DNA of 64,000 nucleotides from Cichorium intybus (taxonomy: Eukaryota; Streptophyta; Magnoliopsida; Asterales; Asteraceae), in assembly GCA_023525715.1 (NCBI GenBank), contig JAKNSD010000059.1, forward strand, positions 636,380-700,379. The letters run 5' to 3'. A model generated the notes under the pieces. That model worked only from the letters and a program-made list of their open reading frames with translations. It did no database searches and was not told the origin of the DNA. Both the position numbers and the translations under genes were made by a program. Of the stretch, positions 53,178-64,000 are shown in pieces. Every line of letters begins with the position of its first letter. Within the stretch, counting starts at the first letter, position 1.

Positions 53178-56100
53178 ATGAATTGCTATAGATAGTTATC
53201 ACCATAGCAGTATATTATCATTATCGTAGCATATTTTGTTGCATTAGGTTAAAAATGATAGTAATTACGAAGGCGCTATACTGAAATTAAGCTTTTGCTA
53301 GTTTGAGGATTTTTGAGTGAACGACCTGAAAGTTGCCATTAAGTAAATTGTGCAACACGAGGTTTCTTTCAATGGATGTTTCTGATTTCAACAGTTCAGA
53401 CATTATTCAAAATTCCGTGCTATGGGAAGCTCATAGGGAAATTTAATTACCATATAGTTTTCTGCATTTAAGCTTTGTAATAACACACTTTCCTTTTGGT
53501 TCTCTTCGTATATGTTAGGTGGAAAATTATGCTCATGTGTTTCTATCTTTTACATGAATATACTCTAGTTTGTTCTGTGTTTTGATTTTAAATTTCTTGG
53601 TATCTACAGCTGAATGCAGACAAAAGCCCTTTCCAGCGAACATATGCAAGCCAGGTGAATATTTTCTTCTGCTATAAGCTCCAAAAATTATATGGAATTC
53701 TTTGAATATTGACAATAAAAAAGATTATAACTAGTGTCTTGATTTCTTCAATTTGTTTATGTTGTTAAGATCAAAAGATGTGGAGAAATGGCCCGAAAGT
53801 TGCGGTTCTTCAACGATCAAATGACAAAGGCGGGTACCAAAAAGTCATCAAAACCTAATATACTAATCGATATTCATCTGGATGAAGTAGAGGTTAATAT
53901 TACATTTTATGTCCACACATATATTTTTTTAATCTCTAAAAATTTAACCCTCATGATGGTTATTTTTCTAGACAAGACTTTCAGAACTTGAAGCAGAGCT
54001 GATTGAAATAAATACAAATAATGAAAAATTACAACGAAGTTATAACGAGCTTACAGAATATAAACTCGTTCTAAAAAAGGTAAACTTATTTCAATTCTTA
54101 TCTTCATTGTAACTTTCTTGTATTATGTTCCATCTTCATTTTTTAAAATTTTCAGGCTGGAGAGTTTTTCAAATCTGCTCAAACCAGTGCTGCAGCTCAA
54201 CAAAGAGAGTTTACATCAAATCAACCTTCTGAATCTTTAGCAATTCCATTATTGAAAGATGACGTATATGTACATATACACACACTCTGACATCTACATT
54301 TTACTTACATTATTTTTGTAGCTTCGTTATTTCTAATTTTTTTTTATGATGTATATTTATAGGAATCAATAAACGACATAAACAAACAAGTGAAATTAGG
54401 GTTTCTGACTGGACTTGTGCCTAAAGAAAAAGCTATGGCTTTTGAAAGGATTCTATTTCGTGCTACAAGGGGTAATGTCTTTTTAAGACAGGCTCCTTTA
54501 GAAGAACCTGTAGTTGATCCTACTTCTGGACAGAAGGTTCAAAAAAACGTTTTTGCTGTTTTCTTTTCGGGCGAAAGAGTAAAGAGCAAAATCGTTAAAA
54601 TTAGCGACGCTTTTGGTGCAAACCGCTACCCTTTTGCAGAAGATCTTGGAAAACAAACACAAATGATAACTGAGGTACATAAAAATTTCTAGTACTTTGA
54701 TTATTATTACAATTATGGAAAAATGACCTAACATCAACATATTTTCTTTTAAACATTTTTCTTTCAGGTATCTGGAAGGATATCTGAGCTAAAGATGACA
54801 ATAGAGGCCGGACTTGTGCATCGTGTCACATTGTTACAGAGAATAGGAGAACAACATGAACAATGGAATCAAGTGGTATTAATTATGTCAAATTATTCCC
54901 ATGTGGTTGATTGTTTACGTATTGTTTAAGAAGTCATTAAAATTACTTTCTTTTGATATACCAAGGTGAGGAAAGAGAAATGTATTTATCATATTTTAAA
55001 CATGCTGAGTATTGATGTGACAAAAAAATGTCTTGTGGCTGAAGGGTGGAGCCCTGTTTACGCAACCAAACAGGTCTGTTCTAACTTGTAACTTATATTA
55101 TTTTTTTTTTCTTTTCTTGGATTAAATTTATTAATTTTGCAGATCCGACATGCTTTGCGCCGGGCAGCAATTGACTCAAGCTCACAAGTTGGCTCGATAT
55201 TCCGGGTTTTACACACAAAGAAGTTACCTCCAACTTTTTTTCGAACAAATAAATTTACAGAGTCCTTTCAGGGGATTGTTGATGCATATGGGTACATATT
55301 TACAGTATTAATATTAGATTCTTGTTTTTTTACTTTTATTTTTTAATCTAAGAATCTACTTGTAACAACAGGGTTGCCAGATACCAAGAAGCAAACCCCG
55401 GGGTATACACTATAGTCACATTCCCATTTTTGTTTGCGGTAATGTTTGGTGATTGGGGGCATGGTATATGCCTGCTTTTAGCGACTTTATATTTAATATC
55501 CAAGGAGAAGAAATTCTATGGTCAGGTAACTTACTTTAGATGAAGTATATAATAGTAAGGGTTAATGTCAGAAAATGACAACCAATAATACTTAATTTGT
55601 TTTTTATGTTACTTATCTTTTAATTGTATTCAATAGGGCATTAAACTTTTTTAAATGTTCTCATTACACCATCAGAGTGTATTTCAGCCGATTATTTCTG
55701 TCAAATTGGATGTCATTATGGACGCAGTGTTTGTGTCAAAATGACCTAAATGAATAAATTATGCTATATTGAATGTCAAACATTCAATATAGCAGAATGA
55801 CTTAAATGAATAAATTATGTTATTTCAACACGTAAGATTCGGTATGAGTTAAAATCTACCCCAATGGTGTAATGAAAACTTAAAAAAAAGTTTAGTATCC
55901 TATTGAATACAATTAAAAAAAGATAAGTGACCTAAGAGCAAATTGTATATTATTGATTGTTATTTTATGACATTTACCTAATAGTAATGTTGTATTGCTT
56001 AAATACTGATTTGGTCATGTGTTGTGACAAATACAGAAGCTTGGAGACATTGTGGAGATGACTTTTGGTGGGCGTTATGTTATATTGCTGATGTCACTCT

Positions 56101-58251
56101 TCTCCATCTACACAGGTTTGATCTATAACGAGTTCTTCTCGGTTCCTTTCGAGTTATTTGGTCCTTCGGCATACGCCTGCCGTGATCCTTCTTGCAGGTA
56201 CTCATTCTATAATTTTCAGTTGAGTAAATTACAATTTTGGTCCTTGAGTATAGCAGTTTTTTGCAATTTTGGTCCTTATTTGGAGCTTTTGGTTCCTGTT
56301 CCAAGTAAAATGACTATATACTTTTAAGACCAAATTTGCGAAAATCAGCTATATACATGGACCACAAATGTAATTTACTCTTTTCATTTTATGAAATTTT
56401 GACTTTCTCAAAAAAAATGTTGACTTGCTTTGATGGAGAGATGCTACCACTATGGGGTTGATAAAAGTGCGTGACACATACCCATTTGGTGTGGATCCTT
56501 CATGGCACGGGACCCGCACCGAGTTACCATTTCTCAACTCCTTAAAGATGAAAATGTCAATTCTTATTGGGGTAGCACAAATGAACCTTGGGATAATTTT
56601 GAGCTTTGTTAATGCCTTGTATTTCAGGAATAGCTTGAATATCTGGTAATTTTATCAAGCATCACAAAGAATAATTGTTTCTGTGTTGGGGCCAGGTGTT
56701 TATATTTAAGCAATTTTCAGGTTCCAATTTATTCCACAAATGATCTTTTTGAATGGTCTCTTTGGATACCTTTCCCTCCTTATAATCACAAAGTGGTACA
56801 CCGGTTCACAAGCTGATTTATACCATATCATGATATACATGTTCCTTAGTCCCACTGATGATCTTGGTGAAAACCAGCTTTTTAATAACCAAAAGACAAT
56901 TCAGGTTGTAAAATTTATTTCTTTTCTTAGTTTTTGATATTATGCTAATCTAATGATACAAATAACTTTATCACCAGATCGGGCTGCTACTACTTTCGCT
57001 AATTGCAGTTCCATGGATGCTGTTCCCTAAGCCTTTCATTTTGAAATCACAACACAACCAAGTAAGCTGGTATATATGCCATTTATTAAAAGATTTTAAT
57101 AAGTGTAATACTAACTTTAATATTTTCAAAATTCTAGAGGCATGGAGATGATGAAAACGACTACATGCCCCTGGAAGACGTAGATGACTCGTTGCATGGA
57201 GAGGCAAATGTTGATTCGGAGGGTGATCATGAATTTGAGTTTAGTGAAATATTTGTTCATCAACTCATTCATACAATAGAATTTGTTCTTGGGGCAGTAT
57301 CAAATACCGCTTCATACCTTCGTTTGTGGGCACTCAGGTAAGCAGACTTTTCTTTTTGGACCGAATGAATAGTCTGGAAATCGGTAAATGACCATTTTAC
57401 CCTTCTCAGTTTGGCACATTCGGAGTTGTCAGCCGTGTTCTACGAGAAGGTTCTTCTACTTGCATGGGGGTAAGTCGATTCTATTTAATTACACTTTATT
57501 AGTAAAAGGTGGCCGCAAATGTTTTTACAGCAAATTACAGTTTTGGTCCCTGAGTATAGCTGATTTTTTCAATATTAGTCCTAAAAAGTTCTCTTATGAT
57601 TTTGATCTTTTTTCATCGTTTTTGGTTGGGACCTAAGTTGCAAAAATTAACTATACTGAGGGACCAATAATAGTCATTTTACTTGGAAAATTGTTTTTAG
57701 AGTAAATTACATTTTTGGTACCTGAGTGTAGCTGATATTTTCAATATTAGTCCTAAAAGGTTCTCATTTGATTTTAATCTTTTTTCAACGTTTTGGTTGG
57801 GACCAAAAGCAAAAATTAACTATACTCAGGGACCAGTAATAGTCATTATACTTGGAAGATGGACCAAAAACAATACAAGAACCTCAAATAAGAATCAAAA
57901 TTGCAAGAGAAGCCTTTTGGGACCAAAATTGCAAAAATCAGCTATACTCAGGACCACAATAGCAAACATCAGTTATACTAAGACCAAAATTGTAATTTAC
58001 TCTTGTTTTTAATCATATTTTTTGTAATGACGTCATGCAGGTATAACAACGTCATCATCCTCATCATAGGCATCGTTGTATTCATTTTTGCAACAGCCGG
58101 AGTATTGCTAGTGATGGAAACCCTAAGTGCCTTCTTACACGCATTAAGACTTCATTGGGTGGAATTTCAAAACAAGTTTTACGGTGGAAACGGATACCAA
58201 TTCCGTCCCTTCTCGTTTGCATTAACTGGTAACGAGGATGAATCAACTTAA
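52980..58251 (+). CDS. V-type H+-ATPase subunit a, 17 exons, 823 aa
   Basis: This is the large membrane subunit of the vacuolar proton pump Vo sector. It supplies the two half-channels for protons and acidifies vacuoles or trans-Golgi vesicles. Exons: 52,980-53,129; 53,610-53,654; 53,770-53,892; 53,972-54,079; 54,156-54,263; 54,363-54,674; 54,768-54,875; 54,966-55,073; 55,143-55,291; 55,372-55,525; 56,037-56,197; 56,439-56,645; 56,721-56,904; 56,978-57,061; 57,138-57,337; 57,410-57,469; 58,041-58,251. Phases agree and sum to 824 codons. The cytosolic N-half begins with PPMDLFRSEPMHLVQLIIP. The C-half has about eight membrane segments. The essential buried arginine lies in SYLRLWALSLAHSELS (R about 729). 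Length and the EDES-type end fit plant tonoplast isoforms (VHA-a2/a3), an assignment by resemblance only. Three MITEs sit in introns but spare the exons. Confidence 0.95.
53143..53172. repeat. (CT)n microsatellite in V-ATPase intron 1
   Basis: CT repeats begin about 13 bp after the exon 1 donor site. Confidence 0.9.
55559..55978. mobile_element. Mutator-like MITE, 420 bp, in V-ATPase intron 10
   Basis: The ends are GGGTTAATGTCA and, inverted, GGTAAATGTCA. Similarity continues inward for about 95 bp, including TTTAATTGTATTCAATAGG. TAATAGTAA flanks it perfectly on both sides (55,550-55,558 and 55,979-55,987), a 9-bp duplication typical of Mutator-like elements. The host intron grows from about 90 to 511 bp. 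Confidence 0.85.
56222..56380. mobile_element. TTTTGGTCC-family MITE, 159 bp, in V-ATPase intron 11
   Basis: GAGTAAATTACAATTTTGGT starts it and GAGTAAATTACATTTGTGGT ends it inverted. The flanks TTTTCAGTT and TTTTCATTT agree at 8 of 9 positions. It belongs with the ends of the PPR-carrying element at 32.9-34.7 kb. Confidence 0.7.
57530..58003. mobile_element. TTTTGGTCC-family MITE, compound, in V-ATPase intron 16
   Basis: It starts AGCAAATTACAGTTTTGGTC and ends, inverted, AGAGTAAATTACAATTTTGG. The flanks TGTTTTTAC and TGTTTTTAA agree at 8 of 9. A second internal start (AGAGTAAATTACATTTTTGG) lies near 57,701, so two copies are stacked. It fills most of the intron and ends about 37 bp before the exon 17 acceptor. 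Confidence 0.7.
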
Positions 58252-58338
58252 ATCAATCATGGCACTCTTTTATATTACGAAGAAAACAAAACAAAACAGG
58301 AAATGTAATAATTCGTATATACATGTTGACTATTTAAC

Positions 58339-58344
58339 AATAAA
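58339..58344 (+). terminator. AATAAA poly(A) signal of the V-ATPase gene
   Basis: A canonical AATAAA lies 88 bp after the stop codon. It falls inside the 137-bp gap between the two convergent stop codons. Confidence 0.5.
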
Positions 58345-58388
58345 ATTATTAGGGTATTTGCAATATTCATTCATACCGGAATATCAAA

Positions 58389-59686
58389 CTAGTGACGATG
58401 GATTGCAGCAACGGTGGAGACCATGGAATCGACACCACAAGTATTGTGACCCTTGCAGATCTTGTAATACCCCTTTTCTCCCCAATTCTCTCCCCATGAG
58501 TTTTTAATAATCCAATACGGCTTTTCCTTCATTCTTATGGGAGCATAACCAGATGCACCATAACCGACTAATAACACACCGTGGTCTAACCTTTTTGAGC
58601 ACACAAACGGGCATGACACTCCCCCGATATACGTCTGCATGTAAACTGCATTGATAGCCACTGCAAGAGGACCATGTTTGACCAGATTAGCAGCGATCTG
58701 GTCTTCGTCAAGTGAGACCACGCTGAAGTTGCTCACGGATGCTACAACTTTGGATTTGTCGAATTTGCAGTTTCCGTGGTCGGTGGCGGTGTAAGGATAG
58801 TCCTTCTCTCTCATGAGTCCACCGGCTTTTAGAGTGTACTCGAATGCGCTGTTCATGAGACCTCCATTGCAGCCTGCGTCGCATGATCCTTTTTCTTCTG
58901 GATCACACTGGATAGAACGAGATCACGGTAAATATAGAGTTAACGAGCGAATGGAAAGTAAAATTAATGCGGATTTGGTTAAACCTCATGGTCACAATCA
59001 ACGAGTTGCTGCTCGCTAAGGCTCTCGAGTTTCCCTGTCGCAAGGAAATTCGCTCCTTCTAATGCTCCGGTTGTGCTAAACGACCAGCATGACCCACATG
59101 AACCCTAGTTTTCAGCATAATTCGAAAACGACGTCAAATCTAACTTCGGGATAGCGTAAATCATGTAAATGTATTTAAATTTTCGAGTTATATTCGGATG
59201 ATTGAATATATTAACGGAAAAACACACCTGATTTTTCACACCAGTGACGGCACCATGATCTCGCCAATCGAAATCGTCTGGAAGATTATCGGTCGGAAGG
59301 ATCGGAGCCTCGCTGGCATCGGCGGGGAACTTGAGACGAGACCTCAAACCGAGGTGTTTACTGAACTCATCTGGAGTCATGTCGGAGAACTGAGTAACTC
59401 CGTGAATCGCCGAGGGATCGAGCTCCTGGTGACGCTTAGCAAGGCGCATGTTAGCCTTAAAAACTGATAACCTGTAATCGTGCTCCTTCTGGGATGTGTA
59501 AGACTTCCCAAACTTGCGTTTGAAGGCACCAAAATGGTCCTCCTCCGCATTTAACTGGTTGTCTTCATCACCGACCACCTGACGGATGTATATATCGTCT
59601 CCGGATTCATCGGAGGCGCAAGAGGTGGCGGCGACGCCGGCGATCAAAAGAGAGAAAGCAAGGATGACTGAGAATCGCCGATCCAT
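58389..59686 (-). CDS. RD19-like papain-type cysteine protease, 3 exons, 365 aa
   Basis: A vacuolar/lysosomal endopeptidase precursor of the C1A (cathepsin F-like) family. In Arabidopsis RD19 is induced by drought and takes part in pathogen resistance. Exons on the minus strand: 59,228-59,686; 58,985-59,104; 58,389-58,907, all GT-AG and in phase. The start at 59,686 was chosen because it opens with a signal peptide (MDRRFSVILAFSLLIAGVAA); a more distant in-frame ATG would remove that. A propeptide with an ERFNAQ-like helix (EHDYRLSVFKANMRLAKRHQ) follows. The mature enzyme starts near LPDDFDWRDHGAV. Catalytic residues are C159 in GSCGSCWSFS, H302 in LDHGVLLVGYG and N329 in IIKNSWGENWG. Length matches the usual ~365-370 aa. 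The gene is intact and runs tail-to-tail with the V-ATPase gene. Confidence 0.95.
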
Positions 59687-59730
59687 GAGAGAAGTAATAA
59701 ATGTAGATACAATCATACAATGTGGCCTTT

Positions 59731-59740
59731 GTATATATAG
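59731..59740 (-). promoter_or_regulatory. TATA box of the RD19-like gene
   Basis: On the minus strand CTATATATAC lies 45-54 bp before the start codon. That would put the transcription start near 59,700-59,710, leaving a very short leader. Confidence 0.6.
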
Positions 59741-59825
59741 GCTGGGATGTAAGCCGTTGCCGTCGACGTGATGAGAATGGCGGTTGCTTGGAAGTGAACG
59801 GGGAAGTGGTCCCAGTGAGGACAGG

Positions 59826-59833
59826 CCACGTGG
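59826..59833 (-). promoter_or_regulatory. palindromic G-box/ABRE-like site upstream of RD19-like gene
   Basis: CCACGTGG lies 140 bp upstream of the start codon. G-box/ABRE sites bind bZIP and bHLH factors and mediate abscisic acid and drought responses in plants. This fits the known behaviour of RD19 genes, but function here is inferred. Confidence 0.55.
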
Positions 59834-59919
59834 TAGAGTTTGATTGGTAGGAGCTGAAGGAATTGCTTCTCGTGTTACATATCTGTTGATGTGGATCTTT
59901 ATCTCAAAAATCAAAGATT

Positions 59920-61510
59920 ATTATCATAAAAAAAGATAAAAACATAAAAAAACCATGGAATGAAAATATGAATCAAATTCGATCATGGACTAGTGAGGTC
60001 AAGGTTCAAGTAACCGGCGATTATCATCTTTTGAGTTCCGTTGCATCCAACTAATGATCGGTATGTTTTTCATTGACTACATTTAACAAAAATGATCTTT
60101 GGGTTTGTTTTATGTATTCATAAGCTAAAAATTAAGATTGTAAAAAAAAAAAAAAATGGGCCTAAACATAAAAGTTATCTAACTAAATTCGTAATCTACT
60201 TTTTTTTTTTTTTAATTTTTATGAACCATTGAAAGAAAAGTGTTGATGCCGTGACAAGAAAAGAATATCCTTAAATACAAACAATTTCAACTGAAGAGTG
60301 TTGCACGTAATGCCCACAACTCTGATGACTTATATATCATACAAAGTAAAGATAACAGAAAGACGTATTTTATATAGTCTCATTACATCCTCAAAATAAC
60401 AATAAGAATACAAGATACTTATATTTTCACAATAATCCAACTTTTGTCATTTTTAGTCACGCTAAATAGCATGAATATAGAGAAACGATTTAACGGAGAA
60501 AAAAACTTTACGATCAACATTTTCAAATATGTGGATTTTTTTTACTAATTAATTTATATATGTGAGAATTTGTTTATATTTTACGTCTAATAGATTAAGT
60601 ATGTAGCATAAAAAATTAGTTATAAAAGAAAGAGTTAAATGGGTCGAGTTTATCAAAGGTTACTTTTAACTCGTACGACCACTTTGATTCTTGTATTAAA
60701 AAACCAGATTATCACTACTATAATGTAGTTATCATATTTATCACACTAATGTTTGTAAAAACTAAAGAAATCGAATTAAATTGTTCCACCCGAATATACA
60801 AAAACAACCCGCTTTGGGCTAAACCCGTCAGTCCGTTACCCAATTACCTTCTCGTCGATTTACCCCCTTTACATAAATAAAAGTACCAAGCAGATTAAAT
60901 AGCAATCGTTTATTATACATTGTTAAGTTATTTTGATGAGAATTATAATTTGAACATCTTTATTTGTTTAATATTAACCAAAGTCCTATTGAGTGCATTT
61001 AATGCATATTGAAACTTAGAAGTCTTATAAGGTTGCTTTAGGGGAACAACTTAGTTGCTACATTCAATACGCTTAACTCTCAAGCCAAAACCACAAGATT
61101 GCAATTGCACTCAAATTAAAAGGTATATACCAACCTCTAAAACATCTAAATCCGACTCCAATTTTTTCCAATGCTACTGAAACTTTTTAAAATGATTAAA
61201 ACATGTTTAGAACTTGACTTCAAACTCGTGTACGTCAATCAGACGGTTAAAATCCCATAGTCAAATTAGGGAACTTGACTTGATGAAATATGGGAACAAC
61301 ACAACGAAAATATACGATATAGAAGACGAGGCTTTTAGCAATGCTAAGATATGTCATTAATTGCTTATTGTAATGCAATTTTGTCATTATTGATGTTTAT
61401 GTGAGCAAACTGACATTTTATCCGTCAACGCAAGTTAATGTGTGTGAATTAGTTGTGGTGAGTTAAAGGGTTGATTATTATTTTCTTGGGCAAAGAAGAG
61501 TAACGGGAGA
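59920..61510. other. intergenic, no supported gene
   Basis: AT-rich sequence with no open frame of note and no recognised repeat, lying between the protease promoter and the LINE remnant. Confidence 0.45.
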
Positions 61511-61519
61511 TTTTTCTTT

Positions 61520-63075
61520 TCAAAACCGATTTTGAAAAAGCCTTCTATTCAATTAATTGGAGATATCCCATCGGGGACATCCGATAAAAAAATTAATTGG
61601 AGATACCTCCAAGAAAATATGAAGCAAATGAGATTTGGCGAAAAATGACGAGCTTGGATTCGGGGATAGTTAACTTCGTCTCGAGCCTCGGTTCTCATAA
61701 ATGGGTCTCCTACCAAAGAGTTCCCCATCTCAAAGGGTGTCAGTCAAGGGGATCCTTTATCCCATTTCCTTTTTATTATCGCGATAGAATGCTTAAATGT
61801 CGGTATCCGATCCGCTGTCGAAAATTCTCTGATTATCGGTCTAAAAATCCCTCGCACAAATCCTATGATTTCACACTTATTTTACACCGGTGATGCTTTA
61901 TTTGTAGGTGAATGAAGTCTATATAGCATAAAACATTTGGCAAGAATTCTTCGTTGCTTTCATCTCTCATCCGGATTAAAAGAAAATTTTCACAAATCAA
62001 GACTATTTGGTATTGGTGTGGACGGGGACGGGAGACTCTCAGATATGCAAGAACTTTGGGAGGTGAGGTTGACTCTTTTCCGTTTACTTACCTTGGCGTC
62101 CGTATCGGGGCAAATATGTGTTTGAAGAAAAACTAGAAACTGATCATAGAGAATGCCGAATCCCGTCTTTCTTCTTGGAAGGCGAGAACCATCTCTTTTG
62201 GCGGGAGAATCACGTTAACCAAATCGGTTCTTGGCTCTCGCCCGCTATACTATTTTTCAATCTTCAAGGCTCCTTTGAGTGTAATTGAAGCAATTTAAAA
62301 TTTCGTAGAAGATTTCTTTGGAGTGGATCCAAGGAAAAAAATAAAATTCATTGGGTGGCTTGGGAAAAAGTAATAGCATCGAAGGAAGATGGTGGACTTG
62401 GTGTTGGCTCAATGCGTGCTCTAAACCTTTCCTTACTCTTAAAATGGTTTTGGAGGCTAAAGAGCGAGAAGAATGCTCTATGGAACTGGTTATTTGTGGT
62501 ATCCATAACATCTACAAAAAGCCTTGGAGTAAGCTATCAATGAAAGCATTTCGGGCGTATGGAGTAATGTTATGAAGGCGAATGATGATATAAAAAATCT
62601 AGGAATTGATATTGGTTCCTTCTTTCAAATTGTTGTGGGCGACGGAAAGGATACAATGTTTTGGAAAGAAAATCGGTCGGGGTTCGTCCCTCTAAGTCTT
62701 CGATTCTCGGCTTTATTCGAATGGGCAAAAGTAAAGAACTGTTGGATCAGCGAAATTTGGAGTTCAGATGGTTTTTCTTGGAAATGGAAGAAACAACCCC
62801 AATCAGCTATGGAACTAGACGAGTTTCAGAGAATTCAAGACTTATGCTTTTCGTTATGCTACAATGCATCTAGCGACAAATTATTCTTAATTTAGCAAAT
62901 GACGGGGCTTATCATGTAGACATGATGCGATCTGAGATAACAAGAAGATGTCTAGCCCCTCCCCGGTGAAAATATCTTGGTGTAGTACAACTCCGATCAA
63001 AGTTATATGCTTTGTTTGGAGAGCGTGTCTCGACAGAATTCCAACTACAACTGTATTTGCTAACTTGGTTAAATT
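61520..63075 (+). pseudogene. degenerate LINE reverse transcriptase and zinc-binding domain
   Basis: Plus-strand frames, read together, follow the order of a plant non-LTR retrotransposon polyprotein: INWRYLQENMKQMRFGEKW; KGVSQGDPLSPFLF (61,735-61,775, split by a frameshift); the catalytic box now YTGDALFVGE instead of YADD; LARILRCFHLSSGLKENFHK; FPFTYLGVRIGANM; SSWKARTISFGGRITLTKSV; then VIASKEDGGLGVGSMRALNL. A zf-RVT-like segment (KVICFVWRACLDRIPT) closes it near 63,000-63,050. The YTGD change and many frameshifts show it is inactive. A slip near 61,520-61,610 duplicates the INWRY segment. The endonuclease part is missing. Confidence 0.85.
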
Positions 63076-63162
63076 AAAACCAAATAGAAATCATGTAACA
63101 AATCAAATTACGAAAACATATATGTGATTGTTAATTGTTCATAAATAGAACCCAATTTTGGT

Positions 63163-63586
63163 TTAAACAAGGGAGGCCATTTTAGGTATAATAATCTCCA
63201 AAACTCCCTTTGGGTTATCCACATGACCCCAATGTCCAGATTTTGGAAGAACCACAACTAAAACTTTACCCTCAGTTTCATCGCCTTTCTTATTATCAAG
63301 GCTTTCAAGTCTCCGAATCACATGTAAGTCCCACCTGTCGCTGTTTTCTACACGTACAATCACTGTTTTCATCCCTTTAGGTGGGTATTCTAGAAGTGGC
63401 CAATAATCTATCTCCCTGAAAGGTTAATACATTTCAATCTTACTTGTATTAATACTTGTTAACATGACTAAAGGAAAATCGCTTATTTTAACCTTGGATA
63501 TAGTTAATGTGGAAAAAGAAAAAACTTGTATGAATCAAACATCTTAATGATCGCGTCAATATCAAAAGAAAATGTCTCATGTTCTC
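63163..63586 (-). CDS. ABHD11-like alpha/beta hydrolase, last two exons (partial)
   Basis: The family consists of serine hydrolases with the alpha/beta-hydrolase fold. The plant members are organelle-targeted and poorly characterised. Exon n-1 (63,526-63,586) reads ETFSFDIDAIIKMFDSYK and joins in phase, through a split lysine codon, to the last exon (63,163-63,415) beginning EIDYWPLLEYPPKGMKTVIV. The last exon carries RVENSDRW (family: 'lkAErSlhRW') and the catalytic-histidine segment LPKSGHWGHVDNPKGVLEII near the C-terminus. The nucleophile serine and the rest of the protein lie to the right of the window or in exons I could not identify. A possible further exon end (EILSQVTRR before a GTAAGT donor) lies at about 63,972-64,000. 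It appears intact so far as seen. Confidence 0.75.
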
Positions 63587-64000
63587 CTGATATTTTGAGA
63601 TTAGTTGTAATGCTCGATTTACACATAAAGTACACCCAAAAACATTCATTTCCAAAACATAAAAGCATAACAAAATTATCAAAAGATTATCATAAGTGTT
63701 TGGTGTACAGTATATCAACCATGACAACAAGTGTATCAAAAGGATGTACAAAATACAAAAGTCACATCCAAGTCGGGCAGTTACATATCTTCTTATTCAA
63801 GTCCATCTACGCATTCAACTTCTATTTACCCTTATATACTTTACTAGAACCTGCAAAAATAATCATACATACACATGAAGCTTTTCAAAGCTTAGTGAGC
63901 AATACTGCAAAACATAATACAATAACAACAATTCCACATACAAACCGGAATAGATAACTATCTCAACTTACTCTCCTAGTCACTTGGGACAAAATCTCTA

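Noticed and set aside
54840..54880. Alternative exon 7 donor of the V-ATPase gene one codon earlier (CAA|GTGGTA)
   Set aside because: The chosen donor (GTG|GTATTA) keeps the spacing WN-x2-VRKEK seen in plant subunit a proteins, though the two differ by only one valine.
59687..59914. In-frame upstream ATG extending the RD19-like protein by about 76 residues
   Set aside because: It would bury the signal peptide and span the TATA box; the start at 59,686 gives a normal precursor.

Overview
This is a stretch of nuclear DNA from a flowering plant, almost certainly a eudicot. It is AT-rich, its genes are broken by short GT-AG introns, and it holds plant-only families: a SHI/STY zinc-finger protein, a defensin-like peptide, PPR fragments and an RD19-type vacuolar protease. 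The repeats (TTTTGGTCC-type elements, degenerate LINEs, Copia remnants, one tRNA-like SINE) remind me of Asteraceae, but that is an impression and not a demonstration.

Genes. Six gene models can be read with splice sites and phases that fit together: a short SRS transcription factor (15,457-15,979, +); MCM4, a subunit of the replicative helicase, 16 exons (21,207-25,092, +) with two E2F-type sites upstream; a two-exon defensin-like secreted peptide (35,335-35,890, -); the vacuolar H+-ATPase subunit a, 17 exons (52,980-58,251, +); an RD19-like papain-type protease, 3 exons (58,389-59,686, -), tail-to-tail with the ATPase gene; and the last two exons of an ABHD11-like alpha/beta hydrolase whose 5' part lies beyond the right edge (63,163-63,586, -). 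A possible exon of an unrecognised minus-strand gene touches the left edge.

Everything else is mainly transposon-derived. Copia remnants fill 26.4-30.9 kb, with gag/protease on + and integrase/RT/RNase H on -, converging near 27.74 kb. A 998-bp hAT-like insertion with an 8-bp duplication cuts the integrase. LINE reverse transcriptase remnants lie at 13.3-14.5 kb (-) and 61.5-63.1 kb (+). Two ~1-kb solo LTRs of one family lie in opposite orientation (19.66-20.65 and 45.36-46.33 kb). A TIR element at 32.9-34.7 kb carries PPR gene pieces and looks like a Pack-MULE. Several MITEs have recognisable target-site duplications, including three in introns of the ATPase gene. Two Helitron ends and one SINE are also visible. 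About ten long (TA)n arrays occur, and several directly abut the ends of TIR or Helitron elements.

I found no undescribed multi-gene system. The most worthwhile leads are the PPR-carrying element, the defensin-like gene bracketed by an inverted repeat, the (TA)n-abutting TIR elements, and the transposon layering in the Copia block. Stretches from 0.3-1.9, 2.1-8.8, 10.5-13.3, 16-18.5, 36.7-40.5, 46.6-48.3 and 59.9-61.5 kb contain no gene I can support.
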